Part shown: in pieces, positions 45,013-54,926 of the stretch | Numbering within the stretch: position 1 is the first letter of the stretch | Layout of the letters: each line of letters opens with the position of its first letter | Assembly (NCBI GenBank): GCA_964390335.1 | Contig: CAYMHU010000010.1 | Location: 1-64,000, forward strand | Direction of reading: 5' to 3' | Source of the DNA: Granulosicoccus sp964390335 | GTDB taxonomy: Bacteria; Pseudomonadota; Gammaproteobacteria; Granulosicoccales; Granulosicoccaceae | DNA: 64,000 nucleotides | Position numbers and translations under genes: made by a program | The notes under the pieces: generated by a model | Told to the model about the DNA's origin: nothing | The model's input: only the letters and a program-made list of their open reading frames with translations | Databases searched by the model: none

Positions 45013-46320
45013 CTAACCGATCACCGAAAAACTGGAATCGGCGTTAATTTCGCGGTTGCGTGAAAAGAAATCCAACGACAAATTGTACTTAATATTGTCT
45101 AGCATCAATTGCACGGGTTCTTCATCATGGTTTTGACCAGCGTCTTCCGCCGACACGATCGCGGCCATGATTTTCCCAGCCACAGGCGCGTTCTTATATT
45201 GATTACCCGACGTGCCACAGGCCATATAAAAACCGGGTAAATCACTTTTATCGTATATGGGTATCCAGTCTTCGGTTACATCGTATAACGCAACAACCCC
45301 CTTCGCAGAATCTGGAATGCCTAAGTTCGGTATCCGTTGCGCTAAACGCATAACCAAGGTTTTCCATTGCTCGGAGAACTCCAGGTTATAGTTGTCAGGG
45401 TCGCTGACCCATTCACGTTCATCACATTCAGGATCTTCTGAGCCAATCAAAATACCGTTGCCGCTGGATGGGCGGGTGTAGACTTGTATATCACTGTCTG
45501 ATGTGATCAACCGTTTTTCTTCATCAAATTCTGATGGTGCGGCTACATGCGCTACTTCGTGACGTAGAGCTTTGGTGCTCATACGCATACTGCCGGACAC
45601 GCCCGCCAAGTTATTAATAATGGATGAATGCGGACCCGCTACGTTGATGACTATACGCGTATTCACTACCGAGCCATCTGATAACTCAACACCGCTTACT
45701 CGGCCGTTGGCCTGTAGAATAGCTGCAACACTGGTATTAAATTTAAAACGCGCACCATACGATTCGGCGGCTTGTTGCACGTTCACGGCAGATTGTTTGG
45801 GGTCGTTAACGTATCCGCCGCATGGAAACAACACCGCACCTTGCAGCTCGCCACCAGTTGGTTCACCAAATCCTGGTTCGTTAATACGCTTGGCCGGGAA
45901 GTACAACTGCTTATCCATGCCCGGCAAGTAATTTTGCATGTTGTCAGCAGACACATGTTCATACGGGCAACCAATGGTCTCCATGACATTGCACGCTTTT
46001 TCAAGGTATCCGTTCAAGGGCGTTTTTGCCACCAGGCAACCAGTGTTGTGGTAAGTGATTAAGTCGTTGTCGTTAACAACATTACCCAAATAGTGTGACC
46101 AGTCCTTCCAGTAATGCCAGCCTTCATAGGCCAGCGCACACGATTCCACGGTTGAATAATAGGTGCGAATAATCGCGCACGATGCTGACGTCGAGCCATA
46201 CCCTGCTTGCGGGAGTTTATCAATCGATAATGTTTTGTAGCCTTGCTTTGCCAGTTCGTAGGCGGTACACGCACCGATAACACCCGCGCCAATAATGACA
46301 ACATCTGCTGTATCGTTCAT
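45013..46320 (-). CDS. FAD-dependent oxidoreductase (DAO family)
   Basis: 435 residues. Dinucleotide-binding motif VVIIGAGVIGACTAYELAKQ at the N-terminus, STSASCAIIRTYYST at the flavin attachment/contact region, and a C-terminal GFYMACGTSGNQYKNAPVAG as in glycine/sarcosine oxidase relatives. Start at 46320 (MNDTADVV) is chosen because GAGAT precedes it; the longer frame overlaps the UxaA-type gene. Within a sugar-acid operon it may oxidise an amino or hydroxy acid; no pyridine-nucleotide partner is needed. Confidence 0.88.
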   Translation of the reverse strand: MNDTADVVIIGAGVIGACTAYELAKQGYKTLSIDKLPQAGYGSTSASCAIIRTYYSTVESCALAYEGWHYWKDWSHYLGNVVNDNDLITYHNTGCLVAKTPLNGYLEKACNVMETIGCPYEHVSADNMQNYLPGMDKQLYFPAKRINEPGFGEPTGGELQGAVLFPCGGYVNDPKQSAVNVQQAAESYGARFKFNTSVAAILQANGRVSGVELSDGSVVNTRIVINVAGPHSSIINNLAGVSGSMRMSTKALRHEVAHVAAPSEFDEEKRLITSDSDIQVYTRPSSGNGILIGSEDPECDEREWVSDPDNYNLEFSEQWKTLVMRLAQRIPNLGIPDSAKGVVALYDVTEDWIPIYDKSDLPGFYMACGTSGNQYKNAPVAGKIMAAIVSAEDAGQNHDEEPVQLMLDNIKYNLSLDFFSRNREINADSSFSVIG

Positions 46321-46349
46321 TGCGTTAATCTCATGTAGTAGCTGGTGAT

Positions 46350-47900
46350 TTACATGGTAGCGCCGATTTGCCACGGCACGAACTCGTTGTCGCCTAGCCC
46401 GTGCTTTTCGCTTAAGGTTTTGTCGCCCGAGGCTACTGCAAGCAACTTGTCATATATTTGCTGACCAACGTCTGCAACTGAATGTCCATCGCTAACAATA
46501 CTACCGGCATTGATATCCATATCGTCGCTGAGTTGCGTGTACATATCGGTGTTGGTGGCTATTTTTAAACTGGGTGCAGGTTTACAACCGAACGTTGAAC
46601 CACGTCCCGTGGTAAATGCAACGAGGTTACTGCCACCGGCTACTTGTCCTGTTACGGATGCGGGGTCGTATCCTGGCGAATCCATAAATACGAAGCCATT
46701 GCAATCCACTTTTTCACCATAACGAAACACGCCGTTTAATGGTGTAGTACCACCTTTTGCTACTGCACCAAGCGATTTTTCTAAAATAGTGGTTAATCCA
46801 CCTAATTTATTACCAGGGGATGGATTGTTATCAAGGCTACCGTTGTTACGAGCAACGTAGTCTTGCCACCAAGAGATTCTGCTCATTAGCAATTCTGCAA
46901 CGGCCTCTGACTGCGCTCGATTTGTTAGCAGATGTTCTGCGCCGTAAATTTCAGGCGTTTCCGCCAACACAGCGGTACCACCTTGTTTTACCAGTAGATC
47001 GGCGGCATAGCCTAATGCCGGGTTAGCGGTAATGCCGGACCAGGCGTCAGATCCACCACATTGCAACGCTAAGGTTAATGCCGAAGCCGGACTTGCTTGC
47101 CGTGTAGACTTATTGATTTCAGGCAACATGCTTAACAGGTACTCGCGCCCTTTCGCAATTGTTTTAGTGTGTCCGCCGGTTGTTTGAATATTCATGGTGC
47201 ACAGCAATGGACCACGTGATAAGGCTTTTTCAGACAACGTAGACTGGATTTGACTGCCCTCGCAACCCAAGCCAACAAACAAGACGCCACCCACATTGGG
47301 ATGTGTGGCATAGCCGGCTAACACTCGTTGCAAGTTATCCCAGCCATCACCTTGCGTGGCCATACCGCAACCAGTGCCATGCGTGAATGCAGCTATGCCA
47401 TCCACATTGGGAAACTGAGCCAACTCGTCAGCAGTAATACTATTAACAATATGATGCACAACGGTAGCCGAGCAATTAACACTACTGATGACAGCTAAAT
47501 AGTTTCGGGTGCCGATCTGGCCGTTGCTGCGTTGATAGCCCATAAACGTATCGCTGGTTTGAACATCAACAGCATTAAACTCACTGCCGTAGGCATGCTT
47601 GGCGTCGCTGTCCTGAAACGCAAGATTATGGCTGTGCACATGCTCACCCGCATTAATAGCTTGATGCGCGACACCAATGGTTTGCGCATATTTAATGATA
47701 CGCGCACCGGCATCAATTGAACTTAATGCTAACTTGTGTCCTTTCGGCACTGCCTGGCTAAGTGTGACATCGCCTATTTGTTCACCCGCTTTCAACGCAC
47801 GCAATGCAACAGCCACATTATCCTCGTTGCTGAGTTGCAGCACTGGCTGATTACTAGTTTGTTCGTTGAACCAAACAACCGGTTTTACGTCGTCATTCAT
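46350..47900 (-). CDS. UxaA-family altronate/galactarate-type dehydratase
   Basis: 516 residues. The N-terminal SAF domain (ALRALKAGEQIGDV, then HVHSHNLAF) is followed by the UxaA domain (GYQRSNGQIGTRNYLAVISS, AFTHGTGCGMATQGDGWDNL, GLGCEGSQIQ, LALQCGGSDAWSGITANPAL, FTTGRGSTFGCKPAPSLKIA). Fe-dependent dehydratase of hexonates or aldarates giving 2-keto-3-deoxy acids. It is 5 bases from the dehydrogenase gene, in the same operon. Altronate is the default substrate, but altronate-pathway partners are absent, so another sugar acid is possible. Confidence 0.9.
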   Translation of the reverse strand: MNDDVKPVVWFNEQTSNQPVLQLSNEDNVAVALRALKAGEQIGDVTLSQAVPKGHKLALSSIDAGARIIKYAQTIGVAHQAINAGEHVHSHNLAFQDSDAKHAYGSEFNAVDVQTSDTFMGYQRSNGQIGTRNYLAVISSVNCSATVVHHIVNSITADELAQFPNVDGIAAFTHGTGCGMATQGDGWDNLQRVLAGYATHPNVGGVLFVGLGCEGSQIQSTLSEKALSRGPLLCTMNIQTTGGHTKTIAKGREYLLSMLPEINKSTRQASPASALTLALQCGGSDAWSGITANPALGYAADLLVKQGGTAVLAETPEIYGAEHLLTNRAQSEAVAELLMSRISWWQDYVARNNGSLDNNPSPGNKLGGLTTILEKSLGAVAKGGTTPLNGVFRYGEKVDCNGFVFMDSPGYDPASVTGQVAGGSNLVAFTTGRGSTFGCKPAPSLKIATNTDMYTQLSDDMDINAGSIVSDGHSVADVGQQIYDKLLAVASGDKTLSEKHGLGDNEFVPWQIGATM

Positions 47901-47905
47901 TCGCC

Positions 47906-48790
47906 TTATGCACCCACCCAGTGCCTGATGAGCGCTGGAATGGTGTCGTCTCCGTGCCCGTCTGATACAACTTTATCGAGCATTGCCTCAGCCTCAACGG
48001 GCAGTTTTAGGTCAACACCAGCGGACTTCGCCATTGAGTTGAAGTAACCAATATCTTTCCGACCATTGGCCAAAGAAAACTGCAGTTTGGTCTCGTCATT
48101 AGACAATGGTCCTTCCATCGCCCAATCGAAAAAGTCGCTGCGGTTAGGACCTGCAGCCATAACATCGTATAGCAACTTTAAATCGACGCCGCTGGCTTTA
48201 GCCGTTTTAACCGCTTCTGCAATTAAACACGCAACCGACATAGAGTATCCATTGTTAATCAGTTTTAACTTATGCCCCACACCTAAATCGCCAACATGAA
48301 ATAAGTTTTCTGACATGGTTTCGAGCAACGGTTTTGCTTTTTCAAAATCGGCCGTTGAACCGCCGGCCATCATATTCAGTGTTCCGGATTCGGCAGCTGC
48401 TGCTGAGCGACCGAGCGGCACATCGAGCATGGTGCAATTTTTCTGAGCCAGTTTTTCACCAATTTTTAGTGTGGAATCTGGCTGTGATGTACCGCAGTCG
48501 ATAAGCATGATTGGATGATCGATACCGGCCATGATGCCGTCATCACGAAACACAATATCTTCGACCACCTCGGATGTGGTCACACACAAAATAATGGCAT
48601 CGGTTTGCGCCGCCATTTCAGCTGGCGATGATACTTCAGTGGCACCGAGCTTCAGTAATCGGTCGGCTGGTTCACGGCGTTTGTTTGCCATAAACACTAA
48701 TGGGTAACCACCACCGATAACATTGGCCGCCATACCGACACCCATTGCGCCAAGACCAATAAAACCGACGCGCATTTTCTCGTTAGCCAA
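47906..48790 (-). CDS. Beta-hydroxyacid dehydrogenase (3-HIBDH family)
   Basis: 294 residues. NAD-binding motif VGFIGLGAMGVGMAANVIGG; substrate motif DVPLGRSAAAAESGTLNMMAGG; catalytic Lys in VGDLGVGHKLKLINNGYSMS; cofactor contacts in GRKDIGYF. The family includes tartronate semialdehyde reductase, L-threonate dehydrogenase and 3-hydroxyisobutyrate dehydrogenase. In a sugar-acid operon a C4-C6 aldonate is the natural guess. Confidence 0.92.
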   Translation of the reverse strand: MANEKMRVGFIGLGAMGVGMAANVIGGGYPLVFMANKRREPADRLLKLGATEVSSPAEMAAQTDAIILCVTTSEVVEDIVFRDDGIMAGIDHPIMLIDCGTSQPDSTLKIGEKLAQKNCTMLDVPLGRSAAAAESGTLNMMAGGSTADFEKAKPLLETMSENLFHVGDLGVGHKLKLINNGYSMSVACLIAEAVKTAKASGVDLKLLYDVMAAGPNRSDFFDWAMEGPLSNDETKLQFSLANGRKDIGYFNSMAKSAGVDLKLPVEAEAMLDKVVSDGHGDDTIPALIRHWVGA

Positions 48791-48857
48791 AGTTATGTCC
48801 TCTTTAATTTTAAAGTCTAAATTGTTAGGTTAAATTTGAATTGTCACTTAGCGATTC

Positions 48858-50579
48858 TTAGTGACTGTCTCTTGGGATGGGTGCACCACTACCGCCGCGC
48901 AGAAAATCCAAATCGGCGCCTTCGTCGGCCTGCATCACTGTTTTTTGATACAACTGCACGTAACCGCGATCTGCCTGAGGATGAATTGGTTTCCACTGCG
49001 CTTTGCGTTTTTCCAATTCATCATCGCTCACGTTTAAGTTCAGGCTGCGATTTTTTACGTCAAGCGTGATTTCATCACCTTGTTGTACCAGCGATAGGGG
49101 GCCACCCACTGCCGCCTCCGGCGCCACGTGCAACACAACTGTTCCATAGGCTGTACCACTCATTCGCGCATCGGATATACGCACCATATCGGTTACACCT
49201 TGCTTGAGTAGCTTAGCGGGTAAAGCCATGTTGCCCACTTCTGCCATGCCGGGATAGCCGCGAGGACCACAATTTTTTAACACCATGATTGAATCGGCAT
49301 CGATATCGAGATCGTCTGAGTCAATTCGATTTTTATAGTCTTCTATATCTTCAAATACAACTGCTTTACCGGTATGTTGCATCAGTTCGGGTGTTGCGGC
49401 GGAAGGTTTTAAAATTGCACCGTTTGGCGCAAGGTTGCCACGCAACACTACTAGACCACCTTGTTCTTTAAACGGCTTGTCAAAGTTAAACACAACATCC
49501 TTTTCATAACACTGAGCATCTTTTACGTTGTCCCACATGGTTTTACCGTTAACTGTAACAACATCTTTATGCAGCAGGTTTGCATCGCCTAGCTGTTTTA
49601 ACACTGTGGGCAAACCACCAGCATAATAAAAATCTTCCATTAGGTACTCACCCGATGGCATCAGATTCACCAAGCACGGCACATCCTTCCCCATCTCATC
49701 CCAATCATCGAGCGAATGTTCTACACCTACACGACCGGCAATAGCTAGCAAATGAATAACCGCGTTGGTCGAACCGCCGATTGCACCGTTAGCACGAATC
49801 GCATTTTCAAACGCTTGCTTGGTCAGGATATCCGATGGCTTAAGATCTTCAGCCACCATATCAACAATACGACGACCCGCCATGTGTGCTAAGACCTGAC
49901 GCCGTGAATCGGCTGCGGGTATAGCAGCGTTACCGGGCATGCCCATACCGAGCGCTTCGACCATGCAGGCCATGGTGGATGCGGTACCCATTGTCATGCA
50001 ATGTCCTACTGATCTTGACATACACGACTCAGATTCCATGAATTCTTCCTTGGTTAATTCGCCTGCTTTAACCATAGCGTCGAATTGCCACACATGGGTT
50101 CCAGACCCTATGCGCTCACCGCGGAAACGTCCGTTGAGCATCGGTCCTCCGGACACGACTAACGTTGGAACGTCACAACTGGATGCACCCATCAGTAATG
50201 ATGGGGTGGTTTTGTCACACCCAACTAACAAAACTACACCGTCTATCGGGTTAGCTCTGATGCTTTCTTCCACATCCATACTAGCCAAGTTCCGAAATAA
50301 CATGGCAGTTGGACGCATTAACGTTTCGCCGAGAGAGGTCACCGGAAACTCCACGGGAAAACCACCCATCTCGTATACGCCGCGCTTTACTTTCTCGGCG
50401 ATACCACGCAAGTGCGCATTGCACGGTGTCAGCTCCGACCACGTGTTACAGATCCCGATAACAGGTCGCCCATCAAACAAGTGATGAGGCAGTCCTTGGT
50501 TTTTCATCCAGCTGCGGTACGCAAAACCATCCTTATCTTGCCGCCCAAACCATTCTGTACTGCGTAGCTTTTTAGCCAT
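48858..50579 (-). CDS. IlvD/Edd-family dehydratase, L-arabinonate dehydratase type
   Basis: 573 residues. Fe-S/Mg enzyme that dehydrates aldonates to 2-keto-3-deoxy acids. Cluster cysteines are seen in NTWSELTPCNAH, LLVGCDKTTPSLLMGAS and SESCMSRSVGHCMTMGTAST. The strings GGPMLNGRFRGERIGSGTH, VNLMPSGEYLMEDFYYAGGL and the terminal PRDSH recall the L-arabinonate dehydratase branch rather than IlvD of amino-acid synthesis. The C-terminal Ser/His end is intact. Which pentonate or hexonate it uses cannot be read from sequence. Confidence 0.92.
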   Translation of the reverse strand: MAKKLRSTEWFGRQDKDGFAYRSWMKNQGLPHHLFDGRPVIGICNTWSELTPCNAHLRGIAEKVKRGVYEMGGFPVEFPVTSLGETLMRPTAMLFRNLASMDVEESIRANPIDGVVLLVGCDKTTPSLLMGASSCDVPTLVVSGGPMLNGRFRGERIGSGTHVWQFDAMVKAGELTKEEFMESESCMSRSVGHCMTMGTASTMACMVEALGMGMPGNAAIPAADSRRQVLAHMAGRRIVDMVAEDLKPSDILTKQAFENAIRANGAIGGSTNAVIHLLAIAGRVGVEHSLDDWDEMGKDVPCLVNLMPSGEYLMEDFYYAGGLPTVLKQLGDANLLHKDVVTVNGKTMWDNVKDAQCYEKDVVFNFDKPFKEQGGLVVLRGNLAPNGAILKPSAATPELMQHTGKAVVFEDIEDYKNRIDSDDLDIDADSIMVLKNCGPRGYPGMAEVGNMALPAKLLKQGVTDMVRISDARMSGTAYGTVVLHVAPEAAVGGPLSLVQQGDEITLDVKNRSLNLNVSDDELEKRKAQWKPIHPQADRGYVQLYQKTVMQADEGADLDFLRGGSGAPIPRDSH

Positions 50580-50621
50580 TGCGTTGAGATTCCTGTCTAG
50601 TTTCCAATTTTGATGCTATGC

Positions 50622-51467
50622 CTAAGCCGGAGCTACGATTTGTTGACTGATTTCGCCCAAGTGCTCGATACCAACAGTGCAGCGTTCACCGACTTGCAAA
50701 AAGCGCGGCGGCTTCATACCCAGACCAACGCCTGGCGGTGTACCAGTTGGAATGAGATCCCCTGCCCTTAACGTCATATGTCGACTCAGGTAACTCACAA
50801 TGTGCGCAACTGAAAAGATCATGGTGCGAGTATTACCGCTTTGCACCCGTTGTCCATCAATATCAAGCCACATATCGAGCGATTGCACATCGGCAATTTC
50901 ATCGCGAGTGGTTAACACCGGACCAAACGGACAAGTAAAGTCGTGACTTTTACCTTTGACCCATTGACCCGTATTTTCAAGCTGAGCAACGCGTTCAGAT
51001 AAATCATTTACCACGCAGTAACCGGCCACATAATCCAACGCATCAGCTTCGCTAACATTTTTAGCTGTCTTGCCAATAACGATGCCCAATTCTACTTCCC
51101 AATCCAGCTTGGCATTTGCAACTGGCATCGGGCAATCATCGTTCGGGCCACAAACCGATGTATCAGCTTTCATGAACACAACCGGCTCGGATGGTATTTC
51201 CATGCCTGACTCTTCTGCATGATCGGTGTAATTCAAACCAATACAGACTACTTTTCGCACGTTGGACACCGGCGGACCAAGACGCGTATCGCTTGGCACT
51301 TCCGGACAAGCGCTTAAGTCAATTTGATTCAGCTGGTTCAACGCGGAATCACCCAGCTGCTCATAACCAATATCTGATATGTGCGCCGAAATATCCCTGA
51401 TAACGCCGTGTTGGTCTAATGCACCTGGCTTTTCCGCCCCTGCCTCACCGTATCGCAGTAATTTCAC
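50622..51467 (-). CDS. Fumarylacetoacetate hydrolase-family protein
   Basis: 281 residues. Signature GLNYTDHAEESGMEIPSEPVV, the metal ligands in LDWEVELGIVIGK (Glu-x-Glu) and DLSERVAQ (Asp), then KSHDFTCPFGPVL and GTPPGVGLGMKPPRFLQVGE. Family members cleave or hydrolyse 2,4-diketo-3-deoxy acids such as diketo-deoxy-fuconate, or decarboxylate related compounds. First gene of the operon, divergent from the TetR gene, and suited to process the keto-deoxy product of the dehydratases. Confidence 0.9.
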   Translation of the reverse strand: MKLLRYGEAGAEKPGALDQHGVIRDISAHISDIGYEQLGDSALNQLNQIDLSACPEVPSDTRLGPPVSNVRKVVCIGLNYTDHAEESGMEIPSEPVVFMKADTSVCGPNDDCPMPVANAKLDWEVELGIVIGKTAKNVSEADALDYVAGYCVVNDLSERVAQLENTGQWVKGKSHDFTCPFGPVLTTRDEIADVQSLDMWLDIDGQRVQSGNTRTMIFSVAHIVSYLSRHMTLRAGDLIPTGTPPGVGLGMKPPRFLQVGERCTVGIEHLGEISQQIVAPA

Positions 51468-51576
51468 TAAAAATGGTCCTTTGAAGAGTTGTTTAACCCA
51501 TCAACGATACAGAAGCGGTTCGTATCGAACAAGAGCCGACGCCATCTGGGGTTGTGATATCGTCCAACAGAGATTT

Positions 51577-51629
51577 TGACGCAACGTCATTTTTTGACTT
51601 ATTGCTTGTCATTTTTTGACGAACTGTCT
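51577..51629. promoter_or_regulatory. Ordered TGAC/GTCA half-site array, probable TetR operators
   Basis: TGAC (51577), GTCA (51586), TGAC (51595) and, after 13 bases, GTCA (51608), TGAC (51617), GTC (51626): two clusters of three alternating half-sites with 9-base periodicity. GTCATTTTTTGAC occurs twice, exactly 22 bases apart. The array lies 12-64 bases before the TetR ATG and within the space shared with the divergent FAH-family operon. Autoregulation by the TetR protein is the simplest reading. Confidence 0.65.
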
Positions 51630-51640
51630 AAACTCGTTCC

Positions 51641-52381
51641 ATGACTCTGACGCGCAAACAACGTGAAATTGCCCAGCGCCACGCTCTGTTCCTGGAGATT
51701 GCCTTGGATACGGTGGCCAACGATGGTGTGCATAACCTCGCGATGGATGTGATTGCCGAGAAAGCGGAATACTCCAAAGGAACGGTGTACCAGCACTTCA
51801 CGTGCAAAGAGGAAATCCTGATTCAGTTATGTATCTCTGCTTTGGACCAACTGCGTACCTTGTTTACCAAAGCCGCTGCCTACGAAGGCACACCGCGTGA
51901 TCGGCTGATGGCCCTCTTTTATGCTCATTACTTGTGGACCAGCATTGATCCCTGTTGCATCGAACTACAAAAACACATGACGATGCACGGTCTCAGAGAC
52001 AAAGTCACAGATCAAAGCAGACAACAACATGATGAACTGGAACAAAGCGTTGTAGCGTTGGTTTCAAGCGTTGTGCTTGAAGCTGTCGATAGCGGTGACT
52101 TAGCACTACCAAGCGATCTAACTGCTGTAGAACTCGTATTTACCTTATGGAGCCTTAATCATGGCGGTCAGCTATTGCAAGCATCTGACCTACCGTTGGA
52201 AGATTTCGGCATACGCAATCCAAACAAAGCGCTCATTAAAAGCGTAATACTCATGCTGGATGGTCTTAATTGGCAACCACTACACAACGATGAACAGTTC
52301 GCTAATTTGATGAATGATTTTCAGCACAATTTGTTCAAGGAAGAACACACACAATACGATGTTGAACTTAACTTCGTATAG
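51641..52381 (+). CDS. TetR-family transcriptional regulator
   Basis: 246 residues. N-terminal HTH at about residues 24-47 (LAMDVIAEKAEYSKGTVYQHF, then CKEEILIQLC) with an all-helical ligand domain. The ATG at 51641 has no recognisable ribosome site, so the message may be leaderless. It is followed by the RND/MMPL operon and preceded by the half-site array, so it most likely represses the efflux genes and itself; control of the divergent sugar-acid operon is possible. Confidence 0.92.
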   Translation: MTLTRKQREIAQRHALFLEIALDTVANDGVHNLAMDVIAEKAEYSKGTVYQHFTCKEEILIQLCISALDQLRTLFTKAAAYEGTPRDRLMALFYAHYLWTSIDPCCIELQKHMTMHGLRDKVTDQSRQQHDELEQSVVALVSSVVLEAVDSGDLALPSDLTAVELVFTLWSLNHGGQLLQASDLPLEDFGIRNPNKALIKSVILMLDGLNWQPLHNDEQFANLMNDFQHNLFKEEHTQYDVELNFV

Positions 52382-52488
52382 AGAAATATTTTTTAGTCAC
52401 CTGCAAAAAACATAACCATATTAGTGTGACTAACCAGCGATGTGCGCATGCTCAACGCTCTCGAATTCAAGAAACGGGGATCAACATA

Positions 52489-54900
52489 ATGATTGAGAAA
52501 TACGCGCACTTGCTTCTACGCTATCGATGGATAGTGATTGTAGTCACCATTCTCACTGTTCTGGGTTTGGCATCTGGGGGACGGTTTCTCGTATTTACCA
52601 ACGATTACCGCGTATTTTTTGGTCCGGATAATCCTCAGCTATTGGCATTCGAAGAACTGCAAGACACCTATACAAAAAGCGATAATCTACTGATAATGAT
52701 GGAGCCCAAAAGCGGCACCGTTTTCGATGAAGCCACAATGAGTGCCATTGTCGATGCAACTGAACGCTCCTGGCAGATCCCATACTCTATTCGTGTTGAC
52801 TCGCTCAGCAACTTCCAACACATGGTTGCTGAAGGTGATGATTTAATCGTTGAAGACCTCATCTATGACGTTGAAGAGTTGTCAGCCGACGATATTCAGA
52901 ACATTCAAACCGTTGCATTGGATCAACCGCAACTAGTTAAAAAGTTATTGGCTGAGGACAGCACTGCAACCGGTATCAATATTACCGTTGAAATGCCGCC
53001 GCCTTTAAGCGAAGAGGACATGCTGCTGCCCAAGGAAGAGCGAGATCTTAAAGACCCCAACATTGCGCTCGCGGTTGTCATGAATGAGGCCCGCGATATG
53101 ATTAAAGGTCTCGAGGCAGATTACCCTGATATTACATTCACAAATACCGGCATCGTGGCCATGAACCAAGCCTTTCCGGAGGCTATTGTTGCAGACAGCC
53201 AATCGTTACTGCCAATGGCATTCGGTGTAGTGGTGGTTGGTGTGCTTGTACTGCTTGCCAGTTTTTGGGGCATGGTCGGAACGGTTATCGTGGTGCTTCT
53301 GTCAATCCTAGCGGGAATGGGTACGGCGGGCTGGCTAGGTATCAAGCTCACTCCACCAGCGGCCTCGGCACCCACACTCATTCTGACGTTAGCCGTAGCT
53401 GACTGTGTGCATTTTCTTGTAACCATGTTGCAGAACATGCGTAACGGTTTAAGTAAAAACGATGCCATCGTTGAAAGCTTAAGAATCAACTTCATGCCCA
53501 TATTCTTAACGTCAATTACCACTGCTATTGGCTTTTTAAGCATGAACTTCAGCGACTCACCGCCATTTCACGATTTAGGCAATATCACGGCTATGGGTGT
53601 CATGTATGCATTCCTGCTTGCGGTATTTTTTCTGCCCGCGCTCATGTCGGTGTTACCCATTAAGGCCAAAGCCCGCAGCGTCAAGAAAAGCACGGTTATG
53701 GACAAGTTTGCCAACTTGGTTATTGCGACGCGCAAACCTTTAATGTGGGGTATGTTGGTGTTAATCGTCGGCTTATCCGCATTGGCTCCGAGAAACCAGC
53801 TAAACGATATCTTTGTGAATTATTTCGATCGCTCTGTTCCGTTTCGGGTTGATACAGATCGGGTAACTGATAAATTATCCGGTTTATACATCATGGAATT
53901 TTCACTCGACTCGCGTGAAGAAGGTGGTGTTAGCGATCCAGAGTTTTTGCAAGATGTAGAAAAATTTGAACGCTATGTGGAAACCCTGCCCGGCGTTCAA
54001 CACGTTAGCGCCATTACCGAAACCATGCGGCGGTTAAACCGAAGCATGCACGGTGACGACGAGTCGTACTACAAACTACCAACCACACGCGATTTATCAG
54101 CGCAGTATTTATTGTTATACGAAATGTCTTTGCCATACGGCTTAGACCTTAACAACCAAATTAACTTCGACAAATCGAAAACGCGCCTGTCAGTAACCAT
54201 GGAAACTCGCTCAACGCAGCAAGTACTCGAGTTTGAGCGTCAAACATTGGCGTGGATGGAGCAAAACACCCCATTAATTGCAACGGTGACCTCAGGTGCA
54301 ACCAGCATGTTTACTCATATTAGTATGCGTAACATTATCAGTATGCTATCAGGCACAAGCGTGGCCATCATATTGATCAGTCTCGTTTTGCTTGTTGCCC
54401 TGCGCTCGTTTAAATACGGCCTCATTAGCCTTATACCCAACATTGTGCCTGCAATGATGGCGTTCGGCGTGTGGAGCATGCTGGTTGGCGAAATCAATCT
54501 AGCGGTATCGGTTGTGGTGGCAATGGCATTGGGGATCGTGGTCGACGACACCATCCACTACTTAAGTAAATATATTCGCGCCCGTCGCGAACGCGGCTTA
54601 TCCTCCGAGGAAGCCGTCAGGTATGCGTTTAACACTGTTGGTATTGCACTACTGGTTACCACCATCGTACTTGCCGGCGGCTTTATGGTCTTGGCTCAAT
54701 CGAACTTTTTATTGAACAGCCATATGGGTCTATTGACCGCAATCACCATTGTCATTGCCTTAATCGTGGACTTTACATTCTTACCGGCATTTCTAATGGC
54801 TATCGACAAAGATAAAGACCCCAAAGCGCAAACGAATCAAGACAATGCGTCTGGCTCCGGCGACTCGGCAAACCCCGGCAACGCTGCGGCTACAACGTAA
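52489..54900 (+). CDS. RND-superfamily (MMPL-type) membrane exporter
   Basis: 803 residues. Twelve membrane helices in two six-helix halves, each half led by one helix and a large periplasmic loop; VVVVGVLVLLASFWGMVGTV and LTLAVADCVHFLVTML lie in the first half, VVVAMALGIVVDDTIHYLSK in the second. The conserved acidic pairs in the fourth helix of each half (AVADC, VVDDT) suit proton coupling. Start at 52489 has GGGGA at the right distance; the longer frame to 52426 does not. Exports lipids or hydrophobic compounds with the two envelope proteins encoded downstream. Confidence 0.92.
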   Translation: MIEKYAHLLLRYRWIVIVVTILTVLGLASGGRFLVFTNDYRVFFGPDNPQLLAFEELQDTYTKSDNLLIMMEPKSGTVFDEATMSAIVDATERSWQIPYSIRVDSLSNFQHMVAEGDDLIVEDLIYDVEELSADDIQNIQTVALDQPQLVKKLLAEDSTATGINITVEMPPPLSEEDMLLPKEERDLKDPNIALAVVMNEARDMIKGLEADYPDITFTNTGIVAMNQAFPEAIVADSQSLLPMAFGVVVVGVLVLLASFWGMVGTVIVVLLSILAGMGTAGWLGIKLTPPAASAPTLILTLAVADCVHFLVTMLQNMRNGLSKNDAIVESLRINFMPIFLTSITTAIGFLSMNFSDSPPFHDLGNITAMGVMYAFLLAVFFLPALMSVLPIKAKARSVKKSTVMDKFANLVIATRKPLMWGMLVLIVGLSALAPRNQLNDIFVNYFDRSVPFRVDTDRVTDKLSGLYIMEFSLDSREEGGVSDPEFLQDVEKFERYVETLPGVQHVSAITETMRRLNRSMHGDDESYYKLPTTRDLSAQYLLLYEMSLPYGLDLNNQINFDKSKTRLSVTMETRSTQQVLEFERQTLAWMEQNTPLIATVTSGATSMFTHISMRNIISMLSGTSVAIILISLVLLVALRSFKYGLISLIPNIVPAMMAFGVWSMLVGEINLAVSVVVAMALGIVVDDTIHYLSKYIRARRERGLSSEEAVRYAFNTVGIALLVTTIVLAGGFMVLAQSNFLLNSHMGLLTAITIVIALIVDFTFLPAFLMAIDKDKDPKAQTNQDNASGSGDSANPGNAAATT

Positions 54901-54926
54901 ATTATCTCAGTTAGGAGAACACTATT

